Under the pieces are notes generated by a model. It saw only the letters and a list, made by a program, of their open reading frames with translations. It did no database searches and was not told the origin of the DNA. 28,846 nucleotides of DNA from Porphyromonadaceae bacterium UBA2720 (lineage in GTDB: Bacteria > Bacteroidota > Bacteroidia > Bacteroidales > Muribaculaceae). The stretch spans positions 890-29,735 of the forward strand of contig DEKO01000174.1 in assembly GCA_002353885.1 (NCBI GenBank), read 5' to 3'. Each line of letters opens with the position of its first letter. Position 1 is the stretch's first letter. This document shows, in pieces, positions 21,394-28,846 of the stretch. The position numbers were made by a program, and so were the translations under genes.

Positions 21394-22783
21394 GCGAGCG
21401 CGATATCTGTGCCAGCTGGTCTTCTGGGCAGTCTTCTGGGTATGGGGCACTTACGGGTTCTTGGCCGATGATGTTTTCAGACCGCTGCAATATGCCCGAT
21501 CGGCGTTGATGTGGGCACTTGATGCCGCCATGGTGCTGATGGCTTGTGCCGTGGTGCGCAACCGATGGACCATCATGGCCATGGGCGCGTTTGCTGCATG
21601 TGCATGGGGCATCACGTGCTATGTCAACCACGAGTCAACCCTGTTCTGGATCAACGGAATGCGAGAGTTCATCGGGCTGATTATGGTTTATCCCGTGATG
21701 TTGTTTATCATGGGCACTGAGCAGAGCAGGGAGCGATTCCTTGACTCGTTCGACCGGCAAGGATTATATTTCCTCTTGGTGCAGGCTTTCTGCATCTTGG
21801 TTCAATTATTCGAGCATGGCGCAGGCGACCTGGTGGGAGGTGGATTCGGGCACTACTTCTCGGGACAGGTCTCGGTCACGATTTATCTCATCTCGTTCTT
21901 CTTGTTGCGACGGCGCATCGACAACCAGCACTTTCTCTACAGCTTGGGGCAGAACAAAGTCTACATCTTGCTGTTGCTGCCCACATTCCTCAACGAGACC
22001 AAGGTCAGCTTTGTCATGCTGGCACTCTACTTCTTGCTGTTGGTGCCCATCGACCGTAAGCTGCTGCTGCGCATGGTGGTCGTGGTGCCGCTGGTGGCAC
22101 TGGCCATGTGGGCGGGAGTATTTCTCTACACCTACACCACATCGCTCAGTCAGAGCGGAATATATTTCTCGTCGGTCGAGGATGTGGTGGCCTACTTTGT
22201 ACTTGACGATCTGGACAGTGTTGAGGGTGATGCTCGATGGAACATGGAGAACAACCGGGGAATCACCGACGTGCCGCGCTTCACCAAGCTGGCCTACCTG
22301 GCCGTGCTCAACGAGCAGGAGCCTGGGCACATGACTGTGGGTTTTGGAGTGGGGCAGTTCAAAGGAGGCACACAGATTGCGACCTCCGAGTTTGCGCGCA
22401 CCTACGACTGGCTGCTCATGGGGTCGGTGCCATACGTCTTCCACATCTACATCCAGCTGGGCATTGTCGGACTGTTGATGCTCTTGCTCTACTTCATCTT
22501 CCTCGCGCTCTGGCGGCCACAATGGGCCACAGGACGCGATGTCAACCTCCAGCTCATGTTGCTCATGGTCGTCTTGCTGGTATTATTCTACAACGACATG
22601 TTGCGCAACCTGGCATTCTGCATGTTGTTCTTCACACTCATGGCGGCATCATGGAAGAGGAGCCTCGCCCCCGACCCCGGCCCCAAAGAGAGGGGAGTCC
22701 TGGCTTACAGCAGCCACGGTTCCCCCTCTCCCCATGGAGAGGGAATAGGGGGTGAGGCTCCACAACTAACAACTAGAAACTAA
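21356..22783 (+). CDS. Wzy/O-antigen-ligase-like polysaccharide polymerase
   Basis: The product of about 475 residues is an integral membrane protein with roughly ten hydrophobic segments and a large loop (about 270-350) holding NRGITDVPRFTKLAYLAVLNEQEPGHMTVGFGVGQFKGG, as in Wzy/WaaL-type polymerases. Sequence conservation in this class is low, so the call leans on topology and position between wzc and wzx. ATGs at 21356 and 21362 both overlap the end of the kinase gene. After MAASWKRS the frame enters a palindromic repeat (22659-22761), so about 37 terminal residues (APDPGPKERGVL and beyond) are repeat-encoded and low-complexity. The TAA overlaps the next ATG (TAATG). Confidence 0.8.
   Translation: MAMDTATATQTNERARYLCQLVFWAVFWVWGTYGFLADDVFRPLQYARSALMWALDAAMVLMACAVVRNRWTIMAMGAFAACAWGITCYVNHESTLFWINGMREFIGLIMVYPVMLFIMGTEQSRERFLDSFDRQGLYFLLVQAFCILVQLFEHGAGDLVGGGFGHYFSGQVSVTIYLISFFLLRRRIDNQHFLYSLGQNKVYILLLLPTFLNETKVSFVMLALYFLLLVPIDRKLLLRMVVVVPLVALAMWAGVFLYTYTTSLSQSGIYFSSVEDVVAYFVLDDLDSVEGDARWNMENNRGITDVPRFTKLAYLAVLNEQEPGHMTVGFGVGQFKGGTQIATSEFARTYDWLLMGSVPYVFHIYIQLGIVGLLMLLLYFIFLALWRPQWATGRDVNLQLMLLMVVLLVLFYNDMLRNLAFCMLFFTLMAASWKRSLAPDPGPKERGVLAYSSHGSPSPHGEGIGGEAPQLTTRN
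22659..22761. repeat. palindromic repeat element inside the 3' end of the polymerase gene
   Basis: The outer ends GGAGCCTCGCCCCC (22659-22672) and GGGGGTGAGGCTCC (22748-22761) are inverted repeats with 13 of 14 pairs. Inside, GAGAGGGG (22688-22695) can pair with CCCCTCTC (22723-22730), which alternatively pairs with GAGAGGG (22737-22743). At about 103 bp with terminal inverted repeats and no coding capacity, it looks like a MITE- or REP-like dispersed element, inserted at or just before the original stop codon of the polymerase. Confidence 0.75.
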
Positions 22784-24057
22784 TGTCTAAAAACTACTTC
22801 TGGTCACTGACCGAGCGATTCGGTGCCAGCGCGGTCTCACTGGTGGGCAACATCCTGCTTGCTGCCTTGCTTGTGCCCGACGATTTCGGGCTGGTTGCCA
22901 TGCTCGGCGTCTTCACCTCGCTCGTCTATGCGCTCATCGACTGCGGCATGAGCGACGCGCTGTTGCGTGAACCAGAGCCTTCACGGCGCGACTTCAACAC
23001 GCTCTTTTACTTCAACGTCGCGGCAGGACTGCTCATCGCACTGCTATTCGTGGCAATGTCGCCTTTGGTGGCATGGCTCTATGGTCGCGACGAGCTACAG
23101 CCGGTCATGGCGGTGCTGGGGTTGGGAGCGGTCTTCAGCGCCATGACCATCGCCCAGACCACGCGGCTGCGCAGTCAGCTGCAATTCAACCGCCTCGCGC
23201 TCATCAACATCGGCGCTGTTTCGTTGGCCCTTGCCGTAGCCCTGCTGATGGCTTGGTGCGGCTTGCGCTATTGGGCACTTGTTGAGCTGCAGGTGGGATT
23301 CGCGGCTTTCTATTGGCTGTTGTTGGCTGTCACCTCGACGTGGCAGCTGCGGTGGGAGTTTGACACCGTCCGCTTCAGGCTGCTGTGGCGTTTTGGGGTC
23401 AATCTGCTGGCATCGACTATCATCATCCAGCTCTCGAACAACATTGTTGCCGCCTTGCTGGGCAAATTCTATAATGTCACGCAGGCGGGTTACATGGGGC
23501 AAGCGCAGAAACTGCAGCAGGCACCCATTGCAGCGCTCGAGGGTGGGGTGAGCAACGCCACCTATGTCCAGGTCGCCAAGCTGACCGACCCCGAGGCGCA
23601 AGATCAGGCTTATGTCCGCATCTACCGCATCTTCACCCTCATCTTGCTTGTGGGTTGTGCACTGGGCATCGTGCTCAGCCGGCCGGTCATTTCGATGCTC
23701 TTCCCCGACCGATGGCTCCCTGCAGTCCCTTATTTGCGGTTGCTCCTATGCTGGGCAATGGTCTATCCTTTAGGAGGCTTCATGATGGTCATGCTCAAGT
23801 TGCGTGACCGCACCGCCATTGTCCGCAACATCATCCTCGTCGAGCGCGTCGCCATCATCCTCGCTGCCCTACTGTTGTGGCGGTGGGGTGTAGCTGCCAT
23901 GCTCGCTGCCTTCATAGTCATCTCGGCACTCGCCGCCCTCTGCTACTTCTGGCAGTGTTCCCGCGTTTCCACCATCTCCCTCACCCGCCTTCTGGCCATA
24001 TACCTGCTCAACCTCCTCCCCGCAGCCCTAATCATACTGCTTGCCCGTCTGGTCTAG
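22783..24057 (+). CDS. Wzx-like lipopolysaccharide/polysaccharide flippase
   Basis: The 424-residue protein has about twelve hydrophobic segments and the WzxC/RfbX layout of the MOP flippase superfamily, which moves lipid-linked repeat units across the inner membrane. Characteristic stretches are the opening WSLTERFGASAVSLVGNILLAALLVPDDFGLVAML, ALIDCGMSDALLR and FGVNLLASTIIIQLSNNIVAALLGKFYNVTQAGYMGQAQKLQQAPIAAL. It is somewhat shorter than the usual 470-500 residues, ending after the last helix (LLNLLPAALIILLARLV). Its ATG overlaps the polymerase stop. It is the last gene of the export operon, before a bidirectional terminator. Confidence 0.9.
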   Translation: MSKNYFWSLTERFGASAVSLVGNILLAALLVPDDFGLVAMLGVFTSLVYALIDCGMSDALLREPEPSRRDFNTLFYFNVAAGLLIALLFVAMSPLVAWLYGRDELQPVMAVLGLGAVFSAMTIAQTTRLRSQLQFNRLALINIGAVSLALAVALLMAWCGLRYWALVELQVGFAAFYWLLLAVTSTWQLRWEFDTVRFRLLWRFGVNLLASTIIIQLSNNIVAALLGKFYNVTQAGYMGQAQKLQQAPIAALEGGVSNATYVQVAKLTDPEAQDQAYVRIYRIFTLILLVGCALGIVLSRPVISMLFPDRWLPAVPYLRLLLCWAMVYPLGGFMMVMLKLRDRTAIVRNIILVERVAIILAALLLWRWGVAAMLAAFIVISALAALCYFWQCSRVSTISLTRLLAIYLLNLLPAALIILLARLV

Positions 24058-24072
24058 CACCGCGCAAAAACG

Positions 24073-24100
24073 AGCGGCCAGAGGCTTTCCCCTGGCCGCT
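24073..24100. terminator. bidirectional terminator between flippase and secreted-protein genes
   Basis: AGCGGCCAG (24073-24081) pairs with CTGGCCGCT (24092-24100), with inner GG/CC. On the minus strand it is followed by CGTTTTTGCG, a good T tract for the minus-strand gene ending at 24124. On the plus strand the tail (TTCATC) is weaker. Confidence 0.8.
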
Positions 24101-24123
24101 TTCATCGTCGCTTACGAAGGGTT

Positions 24124-26412
24124 TCATTTACACACCTTGGTGGAGTGCAGGCTGCCGTCCTGCAACTGTCGAACCATGATGTAGATGCCTTTTGGCAGGG
24201 AGCTTAAATCACCACGCATACGCTGGCCAACTAAATTGTAGATGACACTTTCGTTCGTAAAGTCGGTCATAATTTCGTTGGCTCCACTCAGCACCATAGC
24301 ATTGATGTGGAAAGCGGGACTCAACACCTGCTCCATCCAGTTCCCTGATTCATCTTGAAGACGGAAGCACAAGTCATACCATCCATTCGCACTCATGGCC
24401 GAAACGTTGGCCAGCGAAGCACTGTAGAAAAATCCCAAGCCTGGAATGTCATCGTATTCTGCTTGATGTTCAATGCCCTCCAGCGCATGCCATTCGCCAG
24501 TGCTGTAAGGTGCATAGGATACCTCAACGGTCATCGGTTGACAATCATCGTAATTCCATGTTCTCTCATAACCATATTCGTTTAAATAGGTTTTCGAACA
24601 TGGTTGGAAATCCCCGCCTGCGAATAGGATAATCCCCTCCTCGGGAGTGTTGAAACGATCAGTTACATTATTATCAACATCACGAAGTTGCAGCATCTTT
24701 AGTACAGGTGAATTCCAATCTTCTTTTGTCTGATCAAAGTAAATTGTTGTCGTATTCTGGCCATAGTTATTGTCAACCTCTACATTAGCATTAGTAAAAC
24801 TCATTTCATATGCACCATCAGGTTTGCCTTGAGTTATACTTTCTATCAGCCATGCTATACTCAGGCTGTCAACTGCATACTTACCGCTATAGACCTGTTC
24901 ACCGTTAAACTTGGCAGTCATAGTTGATATAAGGTTGCCAACACCAAACAGTTCGCCACTTCTACCCATATGCTCGCTGTTAACTGAAATCATTTTTGCG
25001 TTGTACATTTGGTTGAATTGGTTGCTAGAAGTAACGACATTTAATGGGCAACAGTTTCCAATGATATCTTTCTTCTGATTGAATGTGAAACAGAACCCTG
25101 GATGACCTGGATAATCTTCATTCATAATACCAACCTCGGATGTGTTTGCTTGCTTACTATTTACTAAATACACCATCATGTTGTCATTATTAGTCATCAT
25201 TTTGGGAGTCCACGTTAATGCGCGAACAGGTACTGAGTCTACCCATTGAACGATATTGCCATACTCATCTTCCATATTGTAGATGTCAACTCTCCAAGCC
25301 TCATAATCTAATAATCCAAGACGAAATGCCACATTGACATCAGTGGTTTCTCTGTCGCCAATAATAGGGGCATTTATCATTGATTTAATAATTCCGTTTT
25401 CAGGGAAAGGGAAATTACTGTTGGGAACATTAGTGGGTAACAAATCATGATAATATACTTGATGATTCCCAACGAATACATTAACTCCAAAAGCGGACCA
25501 AGGTTGTTCAACTGAATTTCGTCCCATGGGAGTTGGTTGAATGATTTCTTCGCATGCCAGATAATCGCTAGAAAAGTTCTTTAGCGGGAATGGTCCTGTT
25601 CCACCACAGTCCAGCCTATTGAGGTAAAATGTTCCATTTGAACCAATAGCTCCCTCAACGACACAATGTTGGTAGCGATCACTCAGGTCGTTGACGTTAT
25701 ATGATATTACATAAGACTGTCCTTCATCTAGCCTAAAAAAACCGTATTCTTGCTCTCTCACAGGCCCATAGCCTTTAAGAATGATAAAATTGATACCAGC
25801 CACATCATTGACATTGCCTGCCTCTACCAGATCCTCGCTGTAAGGAAGATATGTATTAGGTTTCAGCAAAGCATCGTTCTCATCAGACACTTCCCAGCAA
25901 ACTAGGTTTTTTGCGTCAGTCACCTTAAAGCTGAGGGTTGTGTCGCTTGTTATAGTCACCAGTTCTTCAATGTGGATGTACTCGTGATTTTTGTTTCTTG
26001 AATCCCATGTGCTACTGTATATATCATATTCACCAACAGGCACTTGAATTGTCGTTTCTGTGACAAGATTGCCGTTTTCATCATACTTATCTGGATGGTA
26101 CACTGCTGACCAATCGGGATTATAAATCATCACGGTATTCACTCGGTATCTGCTTAAGTCATCAACATCGTACAATAGGGTCACAGAAACCATATCAGCA
26201 GTAACCTCTCCCTTGGCAAAAGTTGATTGTTTTGTAGTTTTAACATAGGAGTCACACATTGGCTGACATTCTGTTTTAGCCATGGATGGAGTGCCATTCT
26301 CATTTAGCATTTTGACCACATCGCATGCCTGCCGTACCTCGTACGTTGGCAGCGCACTCATTCCCGTTATGAACAGGTAAAACAGGATTGAAAGATAAAA
26401 TTTTCGTTTCAT
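24124..26412 (-). CDS. large secreted protein of unknown function with C-terminal sorting domain
   Basis: The 762-residue product begins with a hydrophobic signal sequence (KFYLSILFYLFITGMSA). I do not recognise a catalytic domain. The body is predicted beta-rich, with many Asn, Asp, Tyr and aromatic residues and scattered cysteines (for example NCCPLN and CGGTGPF). A region near 640-700 (WHALEGI..GLGFFYSASL..GWYDLCFRLQDESGNW) resembles the Ig-like domains that follow subtilisin-type peptidases in Bacteroidales. The last 40 residues (VIYNLVGQRMRGDLSSLPKGIYIMVR..GS..TKVCK) match the type IX-like C-terminal sorting domain. Codon and base composition are clearly more AT-rich than in the neighbouring genes, suggesting a different origin. 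It is divergent from the TPR-HTH regulator gene, which could control it. Confidence 0.7.
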   Translation of the reverse strand: MKRKFYLSILFYLFITGMSALPTYEVRQACDVVKMLNENGTPSMAKTECQPMCDSYVKTTKQSTFAKGEVTADMVSVTLLYDVDDLSRYRVNTVMIYNPDWSAVYHPDKYDENGNLVTETTIQVPVGEYDIYSSTWDSRNKNHEYIHIEELVTITSDTTLSFKVTDAKNLVCWEVSDENDALLKPNTYLPYSEDLVEAGNVNDVAGINFIILKGYGPVREQEYGFFRLDEGQSYVISYNVNDLSDRYQHCVVEGAIGSNGTFYLNRLDCGGTGPFPLKNFSSDYLACEEIIQPTPMGRNSVEQPWSAFGVNVFVGNHQVYYHDLLPTNVPNSNFPFPENGIIKSMINAPIIGDRETTDVNVAFRLGLLDYEAWRVDIYNMEDEYGNIVQWVDSVPVRALTWTPKMMTNNDNMMVYLVNSKQANTSEVGIMNEDYPGHPGFCFTFNQKKDIIGNCCPLNVVTSSNQFNQMYNAKMISVNSEHMGRSGELFGVGNLISTMTAKFNGEQVYSGKYAVDSLSIAWLIESITQGKPDGAYEMSFTNANVEVDNNYGQNTTTIYFDQTKEDWNSPVLKMLQLRDVDNNVTDRFNTPEEGIILFAGGDFQPCSKTYLNEYGYERTWNYDDCQPMTVEVSYAPYSTGEWHALEGIEHQAEYDDIPGLGFFYSASLANVSAMSANGWYDLCFRLQDESGNWMEQVLSPAFHINAMVLSGANEIMTDFTNESVIYNLVGQRMRGDLSSLPKGIYIMVRQLQDGSLHSTKVCK

Positions 26413-26515
26413 AGGTAGTTTTTTTGAAAGTTTAATAATTAAGAATCATCGCATTATTTGTTAAGCGTTAGACAATTTGCCGCTCGTGTCAGGGGTGGGC
26501 AGCAAGTTGATGATG

Positions 26516-26546
26516 CGAAGGTACTGCTACAAAATGGTGTGTCAAA
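26516..26546 (-). promoter_or_regulatory. promoter of the large secreted-protein gene
   Basis: On the minus strand TTTG (26546-26543), 19 nt, then TACCTTCG (26523-26516) matches the consensus with one change in the -7 element. The leader to the ATG at 26412 is about 100 nt, AT-rich and without a clear structure. Between here and 26684 I see no gene. Confidence 0.6.
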
Positions 26547-26683
26547 CAAAAGTTGTATAAGTAGTCTTTATAGGAGGATAATTAATGTGTACAGAATTTT
26601 TAATACATTGACTGTAAGTGCATTGAATGTTTGCTGAAAGGCTTGCTGTGACAAGGCGTTGCCTTAAGATGACACTCAAAAAA

Positions 26684-26715
26684 CTTGCATGACCGACAAA
26701 ATGTCTCTACCTTTG
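26684..26715 (+). promoter_or_regulatory. promoter of the TPR-HTH regulator gene
   Basis: CTTG (26684-26687), a 20-nt spacer and a consensus TACCTTTG (26708-26715) lie 19 nt before the ATG, implying a very short leader. The -33 element differs from TTTG at one base. Confidence 0.65.
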
Positions 26716-26734
26716 CAACAAGCAAAATGACAAC

Positions 26735-28417
26735 ATGATGAACAGGAAGAAATGGTTCAATGAAGTATGGGCGATGCTGCTCTTATTGATTGCGGTGACA
26801 GGATGTAACAGTACCCCTAACGTTAGAGTGCTGGACGAAATCTATGCCTTAGACTCGGTGATGATCGCCGGGTTGGAGCATCCCGATACGTTGCCAGCGA
26901 CACTCGACTCGCTGAGCCGACAGGGTGAAACCGTGGCAGATACAGCCATAGCTGACCTGTCTTTCGCCATCAGTAATGCGATGTTGCATGAGAGGCAGTT
27001 CACTCAGCTCAAGACTTACACCGAGCAGATGCAGCAACTGTTATCATCGATTACTACACATGGCAATGTCATGAAAGAGCGCGAGGTGGCTATGAACATC
27101 AATGTGGCCGAGATCTATGGCTACCTAGGTATGTATGAGCGTTTTACCCAGATGTTACTGCATGAGTACAAGACAGCCCTGATTTATCGCCAGCGCAACA
27201 ACCAATGCGTCATTTTGAATGATCTAGGGTTCATCTGCACAGAGAAGCAAGAATGGGACAGGGCAATTGACTACTTTAAGCAGTCGGCACCGCTGCTTGA
27301 CACCGTCAGCCACCCTGAGTTGCTGGTCTATAACTACAATAACCTAGCGTGGTCGTACCGCGGTAAGAAAGAGTATAACAAGGCGTTGGAGTATATGATG
27401 CTTGCCATACACCACACGCCCAAGAGCGATACGTTGCTGCTTATGACGATGCATCAAGTACTGGCAAACCACTATCAGAGTATGCAGGAATACTCGTTGG
27501 CAGCCAAGCAGTTGGCTCCAGTAATTGAGTATTTCAAAGCCAAAGGATTGCGCAACGATTTTGCTAGGGCTTACGCTTTGCAAGCCATCATCACGTGGCG
27601 CAGCGGCAACATGACGCAAGCCAAGGAGGAGTTTGCAAAGGCCATTGACATGCAGCAATATTTGGATCCGCCACACAAAGCCAATCTGGCTAGAGAGTAT
27701 GGGGAGTTTTGCAGCGAATTCGGTGATAAGGATGCGGTGATTGAGGCATTGTGTTATGCTAATCGGGTGTATGATGAGATGATTAAGGGTAATGAGCAGG
27801 GCGAGGCATTGACAGCACTCTATGATGAAGAATTGAGGCAAAGTGAAAGCAAACAAGTAATGTATGAAAACAGAGTGATGCGGTATGTGTGGATGACCCT
27901 AGGCATGGCTGTGATGACGCTGTTGGCACTGGGCGCTGGGGCATGGCTCTACCGGAGGCAGGTCAAGCGACGGAGAGGCGTCGAAGATGTGCGTGACGAC
28001 CTGCAACAGAGGTTGATAGAGACCTCGGCCAAAGACGAGAAAAACCGTGAATTCCTCACCACGCTGGGCGATGATCTGCAAGAGCTGCAGAAGATTGTGG
28101 CTGACAGCAGCAAGCAGGACATCATCAAGAACTTGCGAGCCATCACGTCGCACGTCAAGGGAATGGCCGATGAAGACAACTCGGCACTGCAGCGAGCCAA
28201 CAACGATTTTTTCAAACGCCTGTTGGAGCGCTATCCAATGTTGACTGCCAACGACCTGCGCATGGCGGCATTCTTGCGGCAAGGACTGTCGAGCAAAGAG
28301 ATTGCCGAGATCACCTTCCGAGAGCCGCGAAGCATTGACATGGCGCGTTCTCGTTTGCGCAAGAAGATCGGCCTACCCAGAGAGCAGGATCTCATCACCT
28401 TTTTCGCCGCCATCTGA
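26735..28417 (+). CDS. lipoprotein-type TPR protein with transmembrane helix and LuxR-like HTH
   Basis: The 560-residue product starts with a lipoprotein-like signal (LLLLIAVTGCN, C24). About 340 residues of TPR-like helical repeats follow (for example NDLGFICTEKQEWDRAIDYFKQSAPLL, NNLAWSYRGKKEYNKALEYMMLAI), then one transmembrane helix (about 383-407, WMTLGMAVMTLLALGAGAWLY), a basic coiled coil, and a C-terminal LuxR/GerE-type HTH (about 500-550, LTANDLRMAAFLRQGLSSKEIAEITFREPRSIDMARSRLRKKIGL). This is a Bacteroidetes-specific membrane transcription-regulator layout: TPR sensor outside, DNA-binding domain inside. Two consecutive ATGs are possible starts. It is divergent from the AT-rich secreted-protein gene, a likely target. 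The lipobox together with an internal TM helix is unusual. Confidence 0.82.
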   Translation: MMNRKKWFNEVWAMLLLLIAVTGCNSTPNVRVLDEIYALDSVMIAGLEHPDTLPATLDSLSRQGETVADTAIADLSFAISNAMLHERQFTQLKTYTEQMQQLLSSITTHGNVMKEREVAMNINVAEIYGYLGMYERFTQMLLHEYKTALIYRQRNNQCVILNDLGFICTEKQEWDRAIDYFKQSAPLLDTVSHPELLVYNYNNLAWSYRGKKEYNKALEYMMLAIHHTPKSDTLLLMTMHQVLANHYQSMQEYSLAAKQLAPVIEYFKAKGLRNDFARAYALQAIITWRSGNMTQAKEEFAKAIDMQQYLDPPHKANLAREYGEFCSEFGDKDAVIEALCYANRVYDEMIKGNEQGEALTALYDEELRQSESKQVMYENRVMRYVWMTLGMAVMTLLALGAGAWLYRRQVKRRRGVEDVRDDLQQRLIETSAKDEKNREFLTTLGDDLQELQKIVADSSKQDIIKNLRAITSHVKGMADEDNSALQRANNDFFKRLLERYPMLTANDLRMAAFLRQGLSSKEIAEITFREPRSIDMARSRLRKKIGLPREQDLITFFAAI

Positions 28418-28518
28418 CATCTCCCAGGCCACGTATGCCCTGGCCCCTCACATCGCCCAGCACCCTCTACCAGCGCAGCGGTCTACCAATGAGATGGCCT
28501 ACCAGTGCTTCGCGCGGC

Positions 28519-28545
28519 CTTAATTCTCCATTCTCAATTCTCCAT
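28519..28545. repeat. short AT-rich direct repeat
   Basis: The stretch contains ATTCTCCATT twice around TCTCA. Similar phrases (GAATTGAGAATTAA, 4118-4131) recur beside the WYL gene and are common in Bacteroidales intergenic DNA. The rest of 28418-28602 shows no gene and no convincing terminator. Confidence 0.4.
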
Positions 28546-28602
28546 TATATAATAAGGTGTATGGGTTCCATGAAAAATTTTTTCAAAAAAATCGCTGAAA
28601 AA

Positions 28603-28635
28603 TTTGGTTGGAATGAAAAAGTGGTTGTACCTTTG
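28603..28635 (+). promoter_or_regulatory. strong promoter at the right end
   Basis: TTTG (28603-28606), 21 nt, then TACCTTTG (28628-28635), preceded by A/T-tracts resembling an UP element (28573-28602). A GC-rich hairpin TCGCCC (28645-28650)/GGGCGA (28655-28660) starts the transcript. Such strong promoters often drive translation-machinery or stable-RNA genes; the target lies at or beyond the window edge. Confidence 0.75.
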
Positions 28636-28723
28636 CACCGCTTTTCGCCCGAGGGGGCGAGGGGCAGGAGAGATCCTTGACATGATTCGCAACCGATTTA
28701 GGTAAAAGACGTAGTACAAACGA

Positions 28724-28750
28724 GAACAAGGGACAGAGATGTCCCCGTTC
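28724..28750 (+). promoter_or_regulatory. hairpin overlapping a possible start codon
   Basis: GAAC (28724-28727) and GGGACA (28730-28735) pair with TGTCCC (28740-28745) and GTTC (28747-28750). The ATG at 28739-28741 lies in the loop and 3' stem, so the structure could control translation, or it could be a REP-like palindrome. Confidence 0.45.
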
Positions 28751-28846
28751 AATTCACGACTACCAATAAATACAAAGCAGGAGATCATCACCGGGCCACG
28801 GGCGGACTCAATTCGGCGCATGTCCATCAATGTTTCTGAAAAGAAA
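28739..28846 (+). CDS. possible 5' end of an unidentified gene (cut by window edge)
   Basis: An open frame from the ATG at 28739 runs 36 codons to the window end (MSPFNSRLPINTKQE, later GPRADSIRRMSINVSEKK). It lies about 100 nt downstream of a strong promoter and has no stop. An internal ATG at 28820 is an alternative start. I do not recognise the protein, and the piece is too short to be sure it is coding. Confidence 0.35.
   Translation, partial: MSPFNSRLPINTKQEIITGPRADSIRRMSINVSEKK

Noticed and set aside
26572..26611. Leader peptide after a consensus AGGAGG
   Set aside because: An 8-codon frame (MCTEFLIH) follows AGGAGG with good spacing, but it lies upstream of the mapped-by-motif promoter of the next gene and Bacteroidales rarely use such sites.
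28440..28505. Degenerate tRNA on the minus strand
   Set aside because: GGTAGAC and GGTAGAGGG resemble D-arm fragments, but there is no T arm or acceptor stem, so this is probably chance.
28682..28705. Seven-residue leader peptide MIRNRFR
   Set aside because: It is too short and there is no regulatory context to support it.

Overview
The window looks like a chromosomal segment of a gut-type Bacteroidales bacterium (Muribaculaceae/Prevotella-like; I cannot narrow it further). The evidence is the S12 sequence, the recurrent Bacteroidetes promoter signature (TTTG, about 19-21 nt, TAnnTTTG) with little sign of Shine-Dalgarno sites, Bacteroidales-type secreted proteins with C-terminal sorting domains, a DUF2027/Smr protein and a lipoprotein with a TPR-TM-HTH layout. 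Coding regions are moderately GC-rich; the secreted gene at 24124-26412 is visibly more AT-rich.

Layout. 1-1007: the 5' end of rpsL (minus) with promoter and leader, then rfbC (minus) with its terminator. 1048-2890: a secreted protein with four chitobiase/FN3-like repeats (minus). 3006-8254: an RNA-repair locus made of a WYL-domain regulator (minus), divergent rtcB, a 124-nt tRNA-like RNA whose anticodon arm carries a 58-nt loop, and a 755-residue protein with a RING-like Cys/His cluster and a TerD-like C-terminal region. Terminator-like hairpins punctuate this unit, and two matching 19-bp boxes sit at mirror positions in the two divergent promoters. 8279-8785: a secreted FMN-binding protein (minus). 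8845-16764: a plus-strand operon tsaC, polyprenyl-phosphate sugar transferase, ClC channel with CBS domains, fmt, MBOAT acyltransferase, SGNH partner, lipoprotein. 16782-16860: a 37-bp perfect inverted repeat between convergent genes. 16861-18038: a DUF2027/Smr gene (minus). 18218-24100: an exopolysaccharide export operon (Wza-like, Wzc-like tyrosine kinase, Wzy-like polymerase, Wzx-like flippase), with a palindromic element inside the end of the polymerase frame. 24124-26546: an AT-rich secreted protein (minus). 26684-28417: a lipoprotein TPR-HTH regulator (plus). 28603-28846: a strong promoter, a GC-rich leader and possibly the start of one more gene.

How the parts may work together. The exopolysaccharide export operon, the sugar transferase that would start the repeat unit, the MBOAT/SGNH O-acetylation pair and RfbC (dTDP-rhamnose) form a plausible but scattered surface-polysaccharide pathway; no other glycosyltransferases are in view. 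The most striking region is the RtcB locus. RtcB seals RNA ends made by nucleases that leave 2',3'-cyclic phosphate and 5'-OH. A tRNA with an intact elbow and acceptor stem but an unusable anticodon arm, next to RtcB and under a WYL regulator, looks like a dedicated substrate, sensor, bait or scaffold RNA for a damage-response system rather than a translating tRNA. RtcB repair loci and associated tRNA-like RNAs have been described in comparative genomics (I recall a survey by Burroughs and Aravind); the particular arrangement, operators and hairpins here are read from the sequence.
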